Positions 33,946 to 45,315 of a stretch of 64,000 nt of DNA are shown here, piece by piece. Source of the stretch: Cervus elaphus (lineage: Eukaryota; Chordata; Mammalia; Artiodactyla; Cervidae). The translations under genes and the position numbers were made by a program. Below the pieces are notes generated by a model. It was given only the letters and a program-made list of their open reading frames with translations. It made no database searches and had not been told where the DNA came from. The stretch is taken from assembly GCF_910594005.1 (NCBI RefSeq), contig NC_057848.1, forward strand, positions 51,353,616 to 51,417,615, in the 5' to 3' direction. The first letter of the stretch is position 1. The number at the start of each line of letters is the position of its first letter.

Positions 33946-35280
33946 ATCCCACTGAACCAGTTAGGGATCAGGTAACCAAAAAAGCAGGTTTGACAGAAAT
34001 ATTCTAGCTGCTGCTCTAATGATTCAGACGTGGTGAATCCTGCAATTTATTTTCAACCCACTTTTCAAATGTCTCTGCCCTTCCCTCTACAAATTCTCTT
34101 CCTTTTCTATGGCAGAGGGCATGTGGATCTGCCTCACTACCTGGGCTATAACGATAAGCAAAAGTCAAGCTTCTGTTCATTTGTACCCATTTCTTCTTGG
34201 CACTTTAGATAAAATTGCTTTACTTTCATCTCAGAAAGTAGAGCAACATTACTCGCTTTATTTCAGCTGCTGGAAAGGATGAAAGCTCTCCCAGCAAAGA
34301 TGGGCCTTTGAGCTAGTGAAAAGTGAATGATTGATATAGGGTATAAATCTTCGTTCTTCTGAGACTGATCTGTCTTGATGGAGACAGAGAGGAGAAGAAG
34401 AAAGGGGAAAAAGGAAGGAAGGAGGGAGGGAGTGGGGCGGAATAAAAAGAAAAAGTCCTTTGGGCAAAAAGGGGTGAGGTCTTTTTCTGAAGTGAAAGTT
34501 ATTGTATAAAGACAATTCAACATGAAAGATTTCAATATAAGCAGACATTAAATACACCACTCAAACCTTTGTATTCCCTACAAAATGTAGAAGTTCCAGG
34601 ATTCTACTCCAAATAAAATTTTCTGTATTGTAAAACCAGACTCTTAACATTTTAAACTATAAATGGTTCATTAATATGCATGGGGGTCTTTCAAAATGCA
34701 TATTCTGATAGCAGTTATAAATCTGTATTAGGAGATTTTTTTTGTGGGGGAAAATATTGAGAGGGTGATCCAACCAGGTATGCCCTCATGGCTCTTATTC
34801 TAAGTTGCAATGGGCTTTCAGAGATTTAAACATTCACCAAATACTCAGACGTTGCATTTTATAGTTTACTCCACCTGCTAAAACTTACACTTGGTTGAAA
34901 ATAACTTGTGCACTCAGGGAAGTACTTCATTTTTCTCAACTCTCTGATTCTCTCTGCTCTAATGGGAAGTTGGAAACAAATAGTGAGAACAGTCCAACAA
35001 AAACATGCATTAAGGACCAGAGGGAAGGGGGATGGTAATTTGAATTCTAAAGAGTGAGATGGTCAGGGACTAAAACAGCTTAAAAAAGAATCTTTCTTGT
35101 CAAATTTCCTGCCAATGAGATCAGTGGAAAACGGACCAGCCCCAACTGATGATGGAGAGTTAGGTCTTTTCAGGCCAGTGATTATTAGTTTGTCAGCACA
35201 GCAACCTCTACAGGGTACCCCATTTATCATAAACATATACACACACAAAGTATAAAAATATAAATTGCCACTGCACATAT
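33946..35280. other. No recognised gene or repeat; purine tract
   Basis: About 1.3 kb without a named repeat. A GA-rich tract with GGAA/GGGA units lies at 34390-34440 and explains the long minus-strand frames at 34258-34560, which are not genes. Confidence 0.5.
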
Positions 35281-35450
35281 AGGGTTTGTTCATTCATTCA
35301 TTGAGTGACTACTATGTGCCAGGCATTTTAGATAGGACAAACAGTTATTTCAGTGTTTCATCAAGTAGGGGACTTTCCTTATGAATTTAACTTCCATCTG
35401 ACCTGCTTAAAACCCTTCAATGGCTTAGCTCTATGTATTGCTTCACAACA
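35281..35450 (+). mobile_element. L2 LINE traces
   Basis: 'cattcattcattgagtgactactatgtgccaggc' (35291-35324) is L2 3' sequence. A second L2-like patch, 'gcttaaaacccttcaatgg' at 35405-35423, belongs to a different part of L2, so two fragments may abut. Confidence 0.6.
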
Positions 35451-35698
35451 AACCATGTCAAAATTATGTCAAAATTTTCTGGCTTTAAAGCAACAACAAG
35501 TATGTCATATCTCATGATATTGTGAATCAGGAACTCAGACATGGCTAGGCTGGGTGATTCCTCTGCTCCAAATAAGTGGTGTCAACTAAGGTCATTCAGT
35601 GGTGGTCATCAGATGGATAGACTTTGTACATCATAAAGTAGCTTCATTAATACATTTGGTGCCTTGGTATAATAATTGGAAGGTTGAAATCACCTGGG
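35451..35698 (+). mobile_element. Old interspersed repeat, first part, family unresolved
   Basis: The words 'ctttaaagcaacaacaagta' and 'ggctgggtgattcctctgctcc' (35550-35571) belong to a common old mammalian repeat that I recognise but cannot name with confidence. It is split by a Bov-tA at 35699. Confidence 0.5.
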
Positions 35699-35915
35699 GG
35701 AGCTTCCCTGGTGACTCAAATGGTAAAGAATCTGCCTGCAATGCAGGTGACCTGGGTTTGATCCCCTGGGATCCGGAAGAGACCCTGGAGGAGGGAATGG
35801 CTACCCACTTCAGTATTCTTGCCTGGAAAATTCCATGGACAGAGGAGCCTGATGGGCTACAGTCCATGGGGTCGCAAAGATTTGGACATGACTGAGCAAC
35901 TAACACTTTCACTTT
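35699..35915 (+). mobile_element. Bov-tA SINE
   Basis: Full-length copy: tRNA-like head 35701-35770, body to about 35900, tail 'taacactttcacttttc'. Frames on both strands here are SINE shadows. The word tcacc lies near both ends and is too short to be convincing. Confidence 0.93.
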
Positions 35916-36195
35916 TCATTCACCAAAGCACCTATATGTGGACACTTCGGCATGGCAAACTCAAAGTAGTCAGACCTTAAGGATAGTGGCTCAAGGTTTC
36001 CAGAGACAGTGTTCAGGACACAAGTGGAAGTTGCCACTCTCCTGGTCTAAGCTTGGAAACTGGCACACCATCATAGTCTTCTATTTAAGGCAGTCACAGA
36101 GTTAGTTGACATTCAAGAGAAGAAGGCATAAACTTGACCTCTCAGTGAGAGGAAGCATCAAACAATTGATGAATATCTTTAACCCATCATAGGTT
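35916..36195 (+). mobile_element. Old interspersed repeat, second part
   Basis: Continuation of the repeat at 35451-35698 after the SINE, with the 'ggctcaaggtttccagaga' region (35988-36006) and a tail to about 36190. Family unresolved; hAT- or LTR-derived are both possible. Confidence 0.45.
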
Positions 36196-36221
36196 CTTCA
36201 TGGCTTTCAGGTTAAATGGAT

Positions 36222-36440
36222 ACAATGAAGTGTATAGGTAAAAAGCAAGAGCTCTAGAATAAATTATATTTAAATCCCAGATCTGTCACTTAATGATCTT
36301 GGGCAGTTATGTAATTTCTCTGAGCTTCAGTTTCTACATCTGTAAAAGAGCTATAATACTATTGTGTTGTGTGGTTGTGAGGATTAAATACATATAAAAT
36401 AAGTATACAAGTAAGCTGAAATAAATACTAGCTATTATTG
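36222..36440 (+). mobile_element. MIR SINE
   Basis: A near-complete MIR: 'caagagctctagaataa' (36246-36262), 'cttaatgatcttgggcagttatgtaatttctctgagc' block, 'tgtaaaagagctataatac', 'gttgtgaggattaaat'. One of the clearest MIR copies here. Confidence 0.9.
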
Positions 36441-36464
36441 ATAAATTCCAAAATTAACAGATAA

Positions 36465-36955
36465 AACCATTACTATCTAGCTTCTGCTTTCCTCTCAAGC
36501 CTCATACTCTGTTATACTACACAGGCATCCTTAACCCTACCAAGCCATACTCAACTATTTATTGTTCTGTGAGCACGCCAATTTCTTATGCCACCATGCC
36601 ATTGCACATGGAGCACTGTTTGCCTAGAAGAATAATCTTCTCTTCCCATTCCTTCTTTACCTGGATAATTCCCACTGCTTGATTAAAACCCAGCTTATAA
36701 GTTCCTACCTCAGTGGAGCTATCTCTGAACCTCCAGTCTGGATTAGGTATTCCTCTATGTTCCCATACTACCCCATGTATATCTTTTAAAAAGGATCTAC
36801 CACCACATTATAGGTGCCCATTTATTATGTCATACACTAGACTAGATTGTACATTTCCTACAGGCAAACATTGTGTCTTACCTCTCTTTGAATCTTGAGC
36901 TTTTAGCAAAGTACTTATCACTTAGCAGGAGTTCAGTAAATGTTTTTTGAAATAC
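36465..36955 (+). mobile_element. L2 LINE 3' end
   Basis: About 490 bp in the order typical of L2: 'tgagcacgccaatttcttatg' area at 36571, 'cattgcacatggagcactg' at 36600-36618, 'gcttataagttcctacctcag', 'gactagattgtacatttcc', and an ending near 'ttcagtaaatgttttttga' at 36931-36949. Non-coding; the frame at 36713-36898 is a shadow. Confidence 0.88.
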
Positions 36956-37319
36956 AGAAAGATGGTGAAAATAAGAATTGACTTATAAATAAGATAAAGA
37001 CAATCTTTCCCCATAACCCAGCACTTAGCAACAAAACAGCTCCACAAAATGAAGTACACCTGAAAGGAGAAACCGCCTTCACCGACTTTGCTCACCAGAA
37101 TTCAAAAGCCTCAAAGATACACTGAGTAGGTAACTGGCTGCAGAGTACTGACAAAGCTGAGAAGGAAAGAAACAAGTGCATTTCTCAGAAAACTCAGTCT
37201 AGTTTATTTTAATTATTTCCCCAAATGTACCAAAGAAGTAAATCTTCATTCTGAATTAACAACTTATCAAATTTCCATGAGGTCTAGCGGTTCCCTCATT
37301 AAATGTTCTGCTCTTTTTC
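36956..37319. other. No recognised gene or repeat
   Basis: Unassigned sequence of about 360 bp. Confidence 0.5.
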
Positions 37320-37332
37320 TAGAAAGCCAGCT

Positions 37333-37443
37333 GGAATACGTGTAAATCTATGGCTGATTCATATCAATGTATGACAAAACCCACTGAAATGTTGTGAAGT
37401 AATTAGCCTCCAACTAATTTAAAAAAAATAAATAAAAAAAAAA
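37333..37443 (+). mobile_element. Very short bovine L1 3' end
   Basis: About 110 bp of bovine L1 3' end with an A-rich tail (37422-37443), flanked by the 13-bp duplication tagaaagccagct (37320-37332 and 37444-37456). It is a severely 5'-truncated insertion. Confidence 0.93.
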
Positions 37444-37456
37444 TAGAAAGCCAGCT

Positions 37457-37689
37457 TCAGGTCAGGAAGAGAAACTGGAAAATAGAAAGCAATGTGGGTC
37501 TGGCAATATACCATGTAAGCCAAGGAGTATCTCTGTGCCTCTGCCCACAATGAATATTTCCTGTTTCCCAAGAAACAAGTCCAGCTTTTTATATCAGTGT
37601 GAGCAAAAGTCTTCAATTTTGTGTGCATAATTTCCTGATAGGGATTTCTTTTTTTTTTTTTTTACTTTTCAGTGTCAAAATACTCTGAC
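37457..37689. other. Unrecognised; poly(T) run
   Basis: Unassigned, with a T run at 37648-37662. No duplication was found that would make the run a retroposon tail. Confidence 0.5.
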
Positions 37690-37938
37690 CAATTAAATGA
37701 CCTCTCCCTCTGACACCCCACATCTAGTTCACTGACAAATCCTCCCAGCTTTGTCTTGGAAATAACAAAATATCACCTCACACCACCTCTTCCTCTACCA
37801 CACCAGCCAAGCCATCATCCTTTCTCCTCTGAATTAGAACAGTAGTCTCCTAGCAGCTCTCTCTGCTCCTGACCTTGTCCTGTAACCGTCTACCTAGCGT
37901 ATTATTCCATATTCCAACAATTTTGTTAGGCTAGAGAT
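37690..37938 (+). mobile_element. L2 LINE fragment
   Basis: 'ctgacaccccacatctagttcactgacaaatcctcccagc' block, the CA-rich middle and 'agaacagtagtctcctagcagctctctctgctcc' follow L2 upstream 3' sequence in order. A CHR SINE lies just beyond its end. Confidence 0.75.
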
Positions 37939-37950
37939 CATTTCCTTCCT

Positions 37951-38078
37951 ATTTTTTAAAGAAAAAATTTGGCTGCATTCCATGGCATGTGGGACCTTAT
38001 TTTCCCAAACAGGGATCGAACCTGTGCCCCCTGCATTGAAAGGCAGAGTTTTAACCCCTAGACCACTGGGGAAGCCCA
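37951..38078 (-). mobile_element. CHR-type SINE, truncated, antisense
   Basis: The head end in reverse reads 'gaccactggggaagccc' (38061-38077), with an A/T-rich tail at 37951-37970. The middle of the SINE is missing. It is flanked by the 12-bp duplication catttccttcct (37939-37950 and 38079-38090). Confidence 0.9.
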
Positions 38079-38239
38079 CATTTCCTTCCTTTACCAAAGA
38101 GAAGACATACATACAGAGGTGATACTGAGTTCTAGGCCACCTACATTTACTATAGAGCAATAGCTGAAAGGAAGATCTCCTAACAGCTAATTCTATTCCC
38201 TTCCAAAATCAAATTGGCTAGTAAAGTCACGCAAGTGAA

Positions 38240-38422
38240 ATGTTAGTCACTCTTTGTGACTCCCCAGACTGTAGCCTGCCAGGCTTCTCTGTCCATGGAA
38301 TTCTCCAGGCAACAATACTGGAATGGGTTCCCATTTCCTTCTCCAGGGGATCTTCCCAACCCAGGGATTGAACCCAGGTCTCCTGCATTGCAGGCAGATT
38401 CTGTACTGATTGAGCCACCAGC
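38240..38422 (-). mobile_element. Bov-tA SINE, antisense
   Basis: Reverse copy from 'aatgttagtcactctttgtgac' to the head end near 'gattgagccaccagcc' (38408-38423). A small deletion lies near the Bov-A body start. Several overlapping frames are SINE shadows. Confidence 0.92.
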
Positions 38423-38879
38423 CATTGCATTTTGCAAAATATACTTTTTCATTTGCATAGGCCCACATGGAAATTTGGAGCTTAATCAGGGAATACTAAC
38501 TCTGGTATTCAAATATCTGAAAGATATCTACCTAGGTGTTTCATCTTAGGAGGAAATTTTATTCTTATACATTGGCCCAATAAAGGCCTTTACCTTGTGA
38601 AATACTTGAGATCAGTGTTTTAATGTTATTTTTTTTGTTTGTATTCTTAGAAACCAAGCTCTATTATCTTTCTAATCAAATCTTATGCAGCATTCCACTA
38701 TACTAAACATATAAAAAGAGAGTATATTTTTAAAAAAATGAAAGAGGTATTATCTAGAGTTTTCATGTCTTTGGTTATCCATTCAGCCCTCTGAGTTAGT
38801 CCCTGAGGCATCTACATAGACTCTTAGACTCCGTGGTAATGCAGGTTGAGAACACCTCCTATAAAAAGAAAACTTAAAC
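38423..38879. other. No recognised gene or repeat
   Basis: Unassigned AT-rich sequence. Confidence 0.5.
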
Positions 38880-38887
38880 TGTTCAGT

Positions 38888-39102
38888 AGGCTTCCCTAGT
38901 GACTCAGTCAGTAAAGAATCCTCCTGCAATGCAGGGGACCTGAGTTCAATCCCTGGGTAGGGAAGATCCCATACAGAAGGAAATGGCAACCCACTCCAGT
39001 ATTCTAGCCAGGAGAATTCCATGGACAGAGAAGCCTGACGGGCTACAGTCCATGGGGCTGCTAAGAGTCGGACACCACTGAGTAACTAAACCACCACCAA
39101 AA
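38888..39102 (+). mobile_element. Bov-tA SINE
   Basis: Full-length copy flanked by tgttcagt (38880-38887 and 39103-39110). The head is at 38890-38955 and the body runs to about 39080, with a 'ccaccacc' tail. Confidence 0.94.
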
Positions 39103-39275
39103 TGTTCAGTTTGGACCACAGAACAAGCAGCATCTGCATCACTTGGGAGCTCATTAGAAATGCATAATTTCAGGCCCCACCCCATAATGAGTCAAAATCT
39201 GCATTTTAACAAGATTCCTTCTGGTGATTCAAAGTGCATTTAAGTTTCAGAAGAGCTGCTGCCTAGACTATAACG
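39103..39275 (+). mobile_element. MER5A-type hAT relic
   Basis: 'gcagcatctgcatcacttgggagctcattagaaatgc' block, 'ggccccacccc' and 'ctgcattttaacaagattcc' follow the MER5A non-autonomous hAT-Charlie element in order. The left part is missing; the Bov-tA lies at that edge. Confidence 0.85.
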
Positions 39276-40518
39276 GCAAAGGTCTTCTAGTTAAGATTTA
39301 AACATGGTTGTACAAATATAAGGTCAAACACAAGAAACCAAGGATAGTAAAATAGCATGGTAAAATACATATCCAGACATCTCACCAGATGCTTTAGGTT
39401 TCTTCTGTCTGTTTTGCTATACAGTAAACATAGCCTATGTCTACATTCCTTCTTACCCTTAGGTAGGCTAAGCAGTCACCCCTGCCTAGTGCGATGAATT
39501 CCTTGGGTACTGGAAAGATCTCAAGACCTCAAGTTTTGCTCCTACTAGCTCTATCATGACTAGAAAGCCTACTTGACTCACTCCCATGAATGAAGGATAG
39601 TGTAAATGTAGTTTTCAGAAAAATTGTTACATCGGTGATTACAGGTCATCAACAATCTTACCTCAAGTACATTCAGGAACAAGCAGGCACTACAAGGAGG
39701 AGTTGCAGAGGCAGATGTGAAAAGGGCCACAATGCAACCAAGTGAAATACTGCTGGATGTCAAGGAAGGGACTAGGAACTGTAAAACAATGGAAAGAGGA
39801 ACACAGAGCTCAAAGCACACCCGATCAGTTTAATCCTATGGCCTGCAACAGGCTCTGCCCTCTAATACATTAGTCAGTTCATTGTAGCTAATAAAATGAG
39901 AGAAGAAGCAAATCAATCTATGTCTAGTGATAGTAAGACTTGAAAAATCAGTGTCCTCCAGTCCTTCCCAAAGAACAGAATGGTTTTCCTTCCCCATAGC
40001 ATTTTCTGTGAATCCATCATCATTATTAAATTCTTTTTTTTTATGTTCCAAAGAATAATTATTCCACCAATGAGAAATTCGAACATGGCATTCCAAGGAA
40101 GCTTGATAAAGCAAAATGGTGTCTAGGCCCATAAGTACTTTATCCATTATGCCCGTGAGAGAAGCAATGCTCACCGGTCAAAGCCTTAAAGGCTCCATTG
40201 TCAGAAAGAAATGTTAAACTGAAGATATATCCAAATACTTCAACCCCAAGTAGGTTTTCACCTGAAAGGTTCAGGAAATGGAAGCAATTGAAATGTATTT
40301 TCTTGGATGGTCCAGATGGTTAACTCAGGTGATCATCTTCATTTTCCTAGTGTAGGCCTGGTCTGATTAATCCTCTAGCCATAAAAAGACAAATTATTCA
40401 GATTAAGTCTATAATCTTTCAATAAACTTACATAGTACTGTATCAAAATGCCTCATGGCACATGGTCTGGGATGATTTAAGTGGACATATTCTTGACATA
40501 AATCTGTAAATATTCCAG
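39276..40518. other. No recognised gene or repeat
   Basis: About 1.2 kb. The minus-strand frame at 39836-40174 (112 codons) has no recognised domain, no visible start context and no homologous neighbour. Confidence 0.5.
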
Positions 40519-40529
40519 AAATGCCTACC

Positions 40530-40865
40530 TAAAGAGTCCCTTGGACAGCAAGGAGATCAAATAAGTCAATCCTAGAGGAAATCAACCCTGAATATTCATT
40601 GGAAGGACTGATGCTGAAGCTGAAGTTCCAATACCTTGACCACCTGATTCGAAGAGCCGACTCACTGGGAAAGACCCTGATCCTGGGAAAGACTGAAGGC
40701 AGGAGGAGAAAGGGATGACAGAGGATGAGATGGCTGGATGGCATCACCGACTCAATGGACATGAGTTTGAGCAAACTGTGGGAGACAGTAAAGGACAGGG
40801 AAGCCTGGCGTTTTGCAGTCCATGGGGTTGCAAAGAGTCGGACATGACTGAGTGGCTGAACAACA
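40530..40865 (+). mobile_element. BovB 3' end, about 0.34 kb
   Basis: BovB C-terminal end and 3' end, with the ending 'gctgaacaaca'. The imperfect duplication aaatgcctacc (40519-40529) and aaatgtttacc (40866-40876) flanks it. Confidence 0.93.
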
Positions 40866-40876
40866 AAATGTTTACC

Positions 40877-41747
40877 GGCAGAGGAAATTTTATTCTTATA
40901 GATTGAGTGACCTTAATCTTAACAAATACTTAGGATGAGAAGGTGGGTCTTGTAATTCAAAACAGACTTGGAAAAGAGGCAAATGTTTCTTGACCTAATA
41001 ATGGCAGATGGTTGTTGTTGTTAAGAGCCAGGGAAAACCTGTGCTAAGAAAAAGATCACTTTTAGGTATGACAGATTAAATGATCTCTGATGCTTAATCC
41101 CCAGGGCCTCTAGTGATGAAATAAGCCCCAGTTCTCCATGTTAAGAAAACTGAACTGGAATCTAAGAGATACGACTATACTAGAAGCAGTGCCTCCTACA
41201 CTCTAAAGCAGAAGAGAAACATGATCATTTGGCCAAAATGTGAAAGTTTCACTTTTGCAAAATATAGTAAGCAACTATAAGATAAAACTCTGCCCTCCTG
41301 TGAAGAAGGCAGGGTTTTGTGAAGGAGAAGAGCAGAGTACAAATCTAAGGGACAAGAAAGAAGGGACTATGTGGTATGGAAAGGAAGATGACTAGAGAGA
41401 TCCTCTTCTTCAGAGACCAAAACCTCCCCTTGTTTGGCACAAGAAACCTCTATTTAGAAACTTTGACTTTATTCTTTATAGCTCAAAACATTTGGTCTGG
41501 GGGAGATTTGTAGAAGAAGAAGTACATGGGGAAGGATGTAACCACTGAGCAACAATCTTCCAGGGGATCTTCAATGATGGTTCAGGTAGCATCAGATCTC
41601 ATAAGGATTACTGAGCAGGGATCCAATGGTAATTCACATATATGGATAAGTCATTAGCAGAGGCAGAGGAGTCCCCCACCCTGTCCCACAGGCATGAAAG
41701 AGTAGGATTGAACTTCCCATTACAAAAAAAAAAAAAAAAAAAACACC
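40877..41747. other. Unrecognised; poly(A) run at right end
   Basis: About 0.9 kb of unassigned sequence with an A run at 41724-41743 just left of a SINE. The A run lies outside the SINE duplication, so it is older than the SINE. Confidence 0.5.
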
Positions 41748-41758
41748 CTTTCAAAACA

Positions 41759-41862
41759 GAAGGAAATGTTTTGAAGAGCACTCCAGTACTCTTGCCTGGA
41801 AAATCCCATGGATGGAGGAGCTTGTTAGGCTACAGTCGGACATGACTGAACAACTTCACTTT
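41759..41862 (+). mobile_element. Bov-A monomer SINE with internal gaps
   Basis: A single Bov-A unit of about 104 bp, flanked by ctttcaaaaca (41748-41758 and 41863-41873). It lacks the stretch that normally lies between 'ggctacag' and 'tcggacatgac' (junction at about 41838), and has an altered sequence just before 'cactccag' (41780-41787). Confidence 0.9.
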
Positions 41863-41959
41863 CTTTCAAAACAAACAAACAAAATATTCTCCTGGATATT
41901 CTGCATATAACACAAAAATCACCAAGTTTCATTTATACAGGAAGTTAAAAGGAAGTTTG

Positions 41960-42220
41960 CGGTCACAGAGAGAATAGTGACTTAGATGTCAGATCTGTAT
42001 TCTAGTTATTAATTAGCTCTGTGACCTTGGGAAAGTCAATTCACTTGGGCCTCAGGAACATTATATTTAAGCCCCAATGGTGATAATAATGATAATGATA
42101 ATAGTTAGGATTTATTGAAACCTTATTATGTGAAAGCACTGTTTGTTCTAATTGTTTTATAAGCATAAATTCTTCTTATTCTGTCAACAATTCTATGACC
42201 ACAAACTACATATGATCTTT
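41960..42220 (+). mobile_element. Two MIR fragments with (TGATAA)n
   Basis: 'gctctgtgaccttgggaaagtcaattcac' (42015-42043) is the MIR core. A second MIR-like patch starts at 42108 with 'ggatttattgaaacc'. Between them lies a short TGATAA repeat at 42079-42102. Confidence 0.75.
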
Positions 42221-42669
42221 TCTACCAAGACAAAAGGATAAGTGATTTATCCAAAATATCACTCAGCCAAAAATTACTGGAGTTGAGATGTAAAGACAGA
42301 TGTTTCTAATGCCAAAGGATACTGGTGTTATATGCCAAGATGATGCTTGTTGCTTCATCTTGATCTAAGAATGATGCTTTCATAATTTTCCCTCCTTCTT
42401 CTTCTAGGCCTTCTCTTCTACTAAACTTGCTTATCAGATTCATCATTATATATGGTCTGATGTCAACACATCTCCCTAACCATCATATCAGAGCTCCTTT
42501 TTCCAAAGCCATACGTGTTACAAATGACATAGCCAGGCCTCAAACCAGGGCACTGTGGCTCCTAGGCCAGTGTTATTTACTCTGTCGACTTTACCTTTTG
42601 AGCGGGTAAAAACCTCAGAGCTTCATTTTGATCAGGCCATGACATAACTTATATAGTCATAGAAAGAAT
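42221..42669. other. No clear repeat
   Basis: Unassigned, though 42225-42300 ('aaggataagtgatttatcc', 'ggagttgagatg') could be further MIR sequence. Confidence 0.45.
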
Positions 42670-42930
42670 AACAGGCAACACTTACAGAAGTCTTAGTTTA
42701 AGTTTGGCACTATTCTAACACCTTTACAAATATTAACTCACTTAAAGTTCATGAAAATCTTATAAGGTAGGTGCTGTTACTATGATCTTATTAACAGTAT
42801 TGTTATACCAATTTTATTGATGTGTAAAAAAGGGCATACATAGATTAAATAAATACACACCTCACACTTATGATTTGAACCACAGAATTCTAGTTCCACT
42901 GTTCTCTGACCCTAACCACTAGACTATAAT
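42670..42930 (+). mobile_element. MIR SINE
   Basis: 'atgaaaatcttataaggtaggtgctgttac' (42751-42780), 'ccaattttattgatgtgtaaa' and 'cctaaccactagactataatg' (42911-42931) match MIR in order. Confidence 0.8.
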
Positions 42931-43447
42931 GAATTACCCACAAATCAAATATCAAATTTCTATCTTTTGACATGTATACCTATATAACATAGCTCAGCAT
43001 CATGGGACTATACAGGGTCACCCAGGAGAAATACCCTACATAATGATCAGCAAATCCAGAGGGTTCAGGTTCTGTACTGGACAAAATGAGAAACAAAATC
43101 AGTGACTCCTCTATATAAAGTGAAGAAAGGTTCACCCAAACTCTGTGACTCCACCATGGAGCTTGATATTTCTTTCCCTAAGGACCTCTTCCAACTATAA
43201 GATGCTCAGAAGCTGTGCCACAGAATCACAAAATTGAAAACGGTGCCCTTGGAACAGTTCCAGTCCTTAGAGTTCATGCTGACAAGTATAGACCAATCTT
43301 CCACTAGGGAACTCAGCACTTCCATGAATCTGCATGCCCTAAACAGATGTCTTTAAGTCTTCACAAGGCAGTTGGATTAGGGATGAAAGAGGATGAAGAG
43401 AGGGATCAAATGAGAGAGAGATTAAGGTTGAATATAAAAATCATTGG
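42931..43447. other. No recognised gene or repeat
   Basis: Unassigned sequence of about 0.5 kb with a purine-rich patch at 43380-43430. Confidence 0.5.
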
Positions 43448-44929
43448 CCCACTCTTGTCACTGTAATTTAAGGTAGTTTTGGAAGTCCTAGGCATGGCAA
43501 CCAGAGAAGAAAAAGAAATAAAAGCAATCTAGATTGAAAAGAAGAAATAAAACTCTCACTGTTTGCAGATGACATGATACTATATGTAGAAAACCAGAAA
43601 GACACCATCATAAAATTAATAGAGCTAATCAATGAATTTGGTAAAGTCACAGGATACAAAATCAATACACAGAAATTGCTTGCACTCCTATACACTAAAA
43701 ATGAAAAATCAGAAAGAGAAATTAAGGAATCAATGCCATTTACCATTGCAACAAAAAGAAAAAAAAAATACCTGGGAATAAACCTACCTAAAGAGAGCAA
43801 AGAGCTGTATAGAGAAAGCTATAGGACACCAATGAAAGAAATCAAAGATGACTCAAGCAGATGGAGAGATATTCTACGTTCCTGGGTTGGAAGAATTAAT
43901 ATTGTGAAAATGACTATATTGCCAAAAGCAATCTAAAGATTCAGTGCAATCCCTATCAAATTATCAATGGCATTTTCCACAGAACTAGAAGAAAAAATGT
44001 CACAATTTATATGGAAACACAAAAGACCCCAAATAGACAAAACAATCTTGAGAAAGAAGAATGGAGCTGGAAGAATCAACATCCTGACTTCAGACTATTT
44101 TACAAAGCTACAGTCATCAAGACAGTATGGTACTGGCACAAAAACAGAAATACAGACCAACAGAACATGATAGAAAGCCCAGAGAGAAGCCCAAGCACCT
44201 AAGGGCACCTTACCTTTGACAAAAGAGGCAATAATATACAATGGAGAAAACGGTCTCTTCAATAAGTGGTGCTGGGAAAACTGGACAGCTACATGTAAAA
44301 GAATGAAGAACACTTCCTAACACCATATACAAAGATAAACTCAAAATGGATTAAAGACCTAAATGTAAGACCAGAAATTATAACACTCTTAGAGGAAAAC
44401 ATAGGCAAAACACTCTATGACATAAATCACAGAAAGATCCTCTATAACCCCCCTCCTAGTGTAATGGAAATAAAAAACAAAAAGAAACAAATGGGACCTA
44501 ATTAAACTTAAAAGCTTTTGCACAGCAAAGGAAACTATAAACAAGGTGAAAGGACAACCCTCAGAATGGGAGAAAATAATAGCAAATGAAACAATTGACA
44601 AAGGATTAACCTCCAAAATATACATTCAGCTCATGCAACTCAATACCAGAAAAACAAATAATCCAATCAAAAAGTGGGCCGAAGGCCTAAACAGATATTT
44701 CTTCAAAGACATACAGATGGCTAGTAAACACGTGAAAAGATGCTTAACATCACTCATTATTAGAGAAATGCAAATCAAAACTACAATGAGGTATCATCTC
44801 ATCCCCTTCAGAATGGCCATCATCAAAAAGTCTACAAACAATAAATGCTGGAAAGGGTGTGGAGAAAAGGGAACTGTCTTACACTGCTGGTGGGAATGCA
44901 AACTGATAGATCCACTATGGAGAACAGTA
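43448..44929 (+). pseudogene. L1 ORF2, RT end to C-terminus, broken
   Basis: A 5'-truncated ruminant L1. The reverse transcriptase motif FADDM is intact at 43562-43576 and the 120-codon open piece 43574-43936 follows it, including 'RINIVKMTILPKAI'. A stop after PKAI and later frameshifts split the rest; open pieces at 43967-44202 and 44546-44940 continue the C-terminal domain, including the cysteine-rich 'KCWKGCGEKGTVLHCWWEC' near 44839-44895. No endonuclease is present. Three ruminant retroposons then interrupt the 3' part. Confidence 0.92.
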
Positions 44930-45001
44930 ACAGTCAGTTCAGTTCAGTTCAGTCGCTCAGTCATGTCCAACTCTTTGCGACCCCATGAATTGCAGCATGC
45001 C
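44930..45001 (-). mobile_element. 72-bp BovB 3' tail, antisense
   Basis: Only the last about 70 bp of BovB, from the 'cagttcagttcagttcag' tail to 'gcagcatgcc'. It is flanked by agaacagta (44921-44929 and 45002-45010), and L1 sequence continues on each side. This is the shortest BovB insertion here. Confidence 0.93.
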
Positions 45002-45047
45002 AGAACAGTATAGAGATTCCTTTAAAAACTAGGAATAAAACTACCAT

Positions 45048-45274
45048 GCATGCATGCATGCTAAGTCACTTCAGTCTTGTCCAACTCTTTGCAACCCCAT
45101 GGACTGTAGCCCACCAGGCTCCTCTGTCCATGGAATTCTCCAGGCAAGAATACTGGAGTAGGTTGCCATTCCCTCCTCCAGGGGATCTTCCTGACCCAGG
45201 GAGCAAACTTGCTTCTCTTATGTCTTCTGCATTGGCAGGCAGGTTCTTTACCACTAGTGCCACCTGGGAAGCCC
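45048..45274 (-). mobile_element. Bov-tA SINE, antisense, in L1
   Basis: Full-length reverse copy with a TGCA repeat at its tail end (45046-45060). Flanked by aaaactaccat (45037-45047 and 45275-45285), both copies being L1 sequence. Frames here are SINE shadows. Confidence 0.94.
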
Positions 45275-45315
45275 AAAACTACCATATGACCCAGCAATCT
45301 CATTACTGGGCATAA

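Noticed and set aside
34258..34560. Pair of overlapping frames with a phenylalanine-rich, signal-peptide-like look
   Set aside because: They come from a purine-rich tract read on the pyrimidine strand, and the hydrophobicity is a composition effect.
39836..40174. 112-codon minus-strand frame as a gene
   Set aside because: No domain, no related frame nearby and no coding-like context. Kept only as a remark.
45046..45060. TGCA repeat as a protein-binding palindrome
   Set aside because: It is at the tail end of a SINE next to its duplication and is better explained as tail variation.
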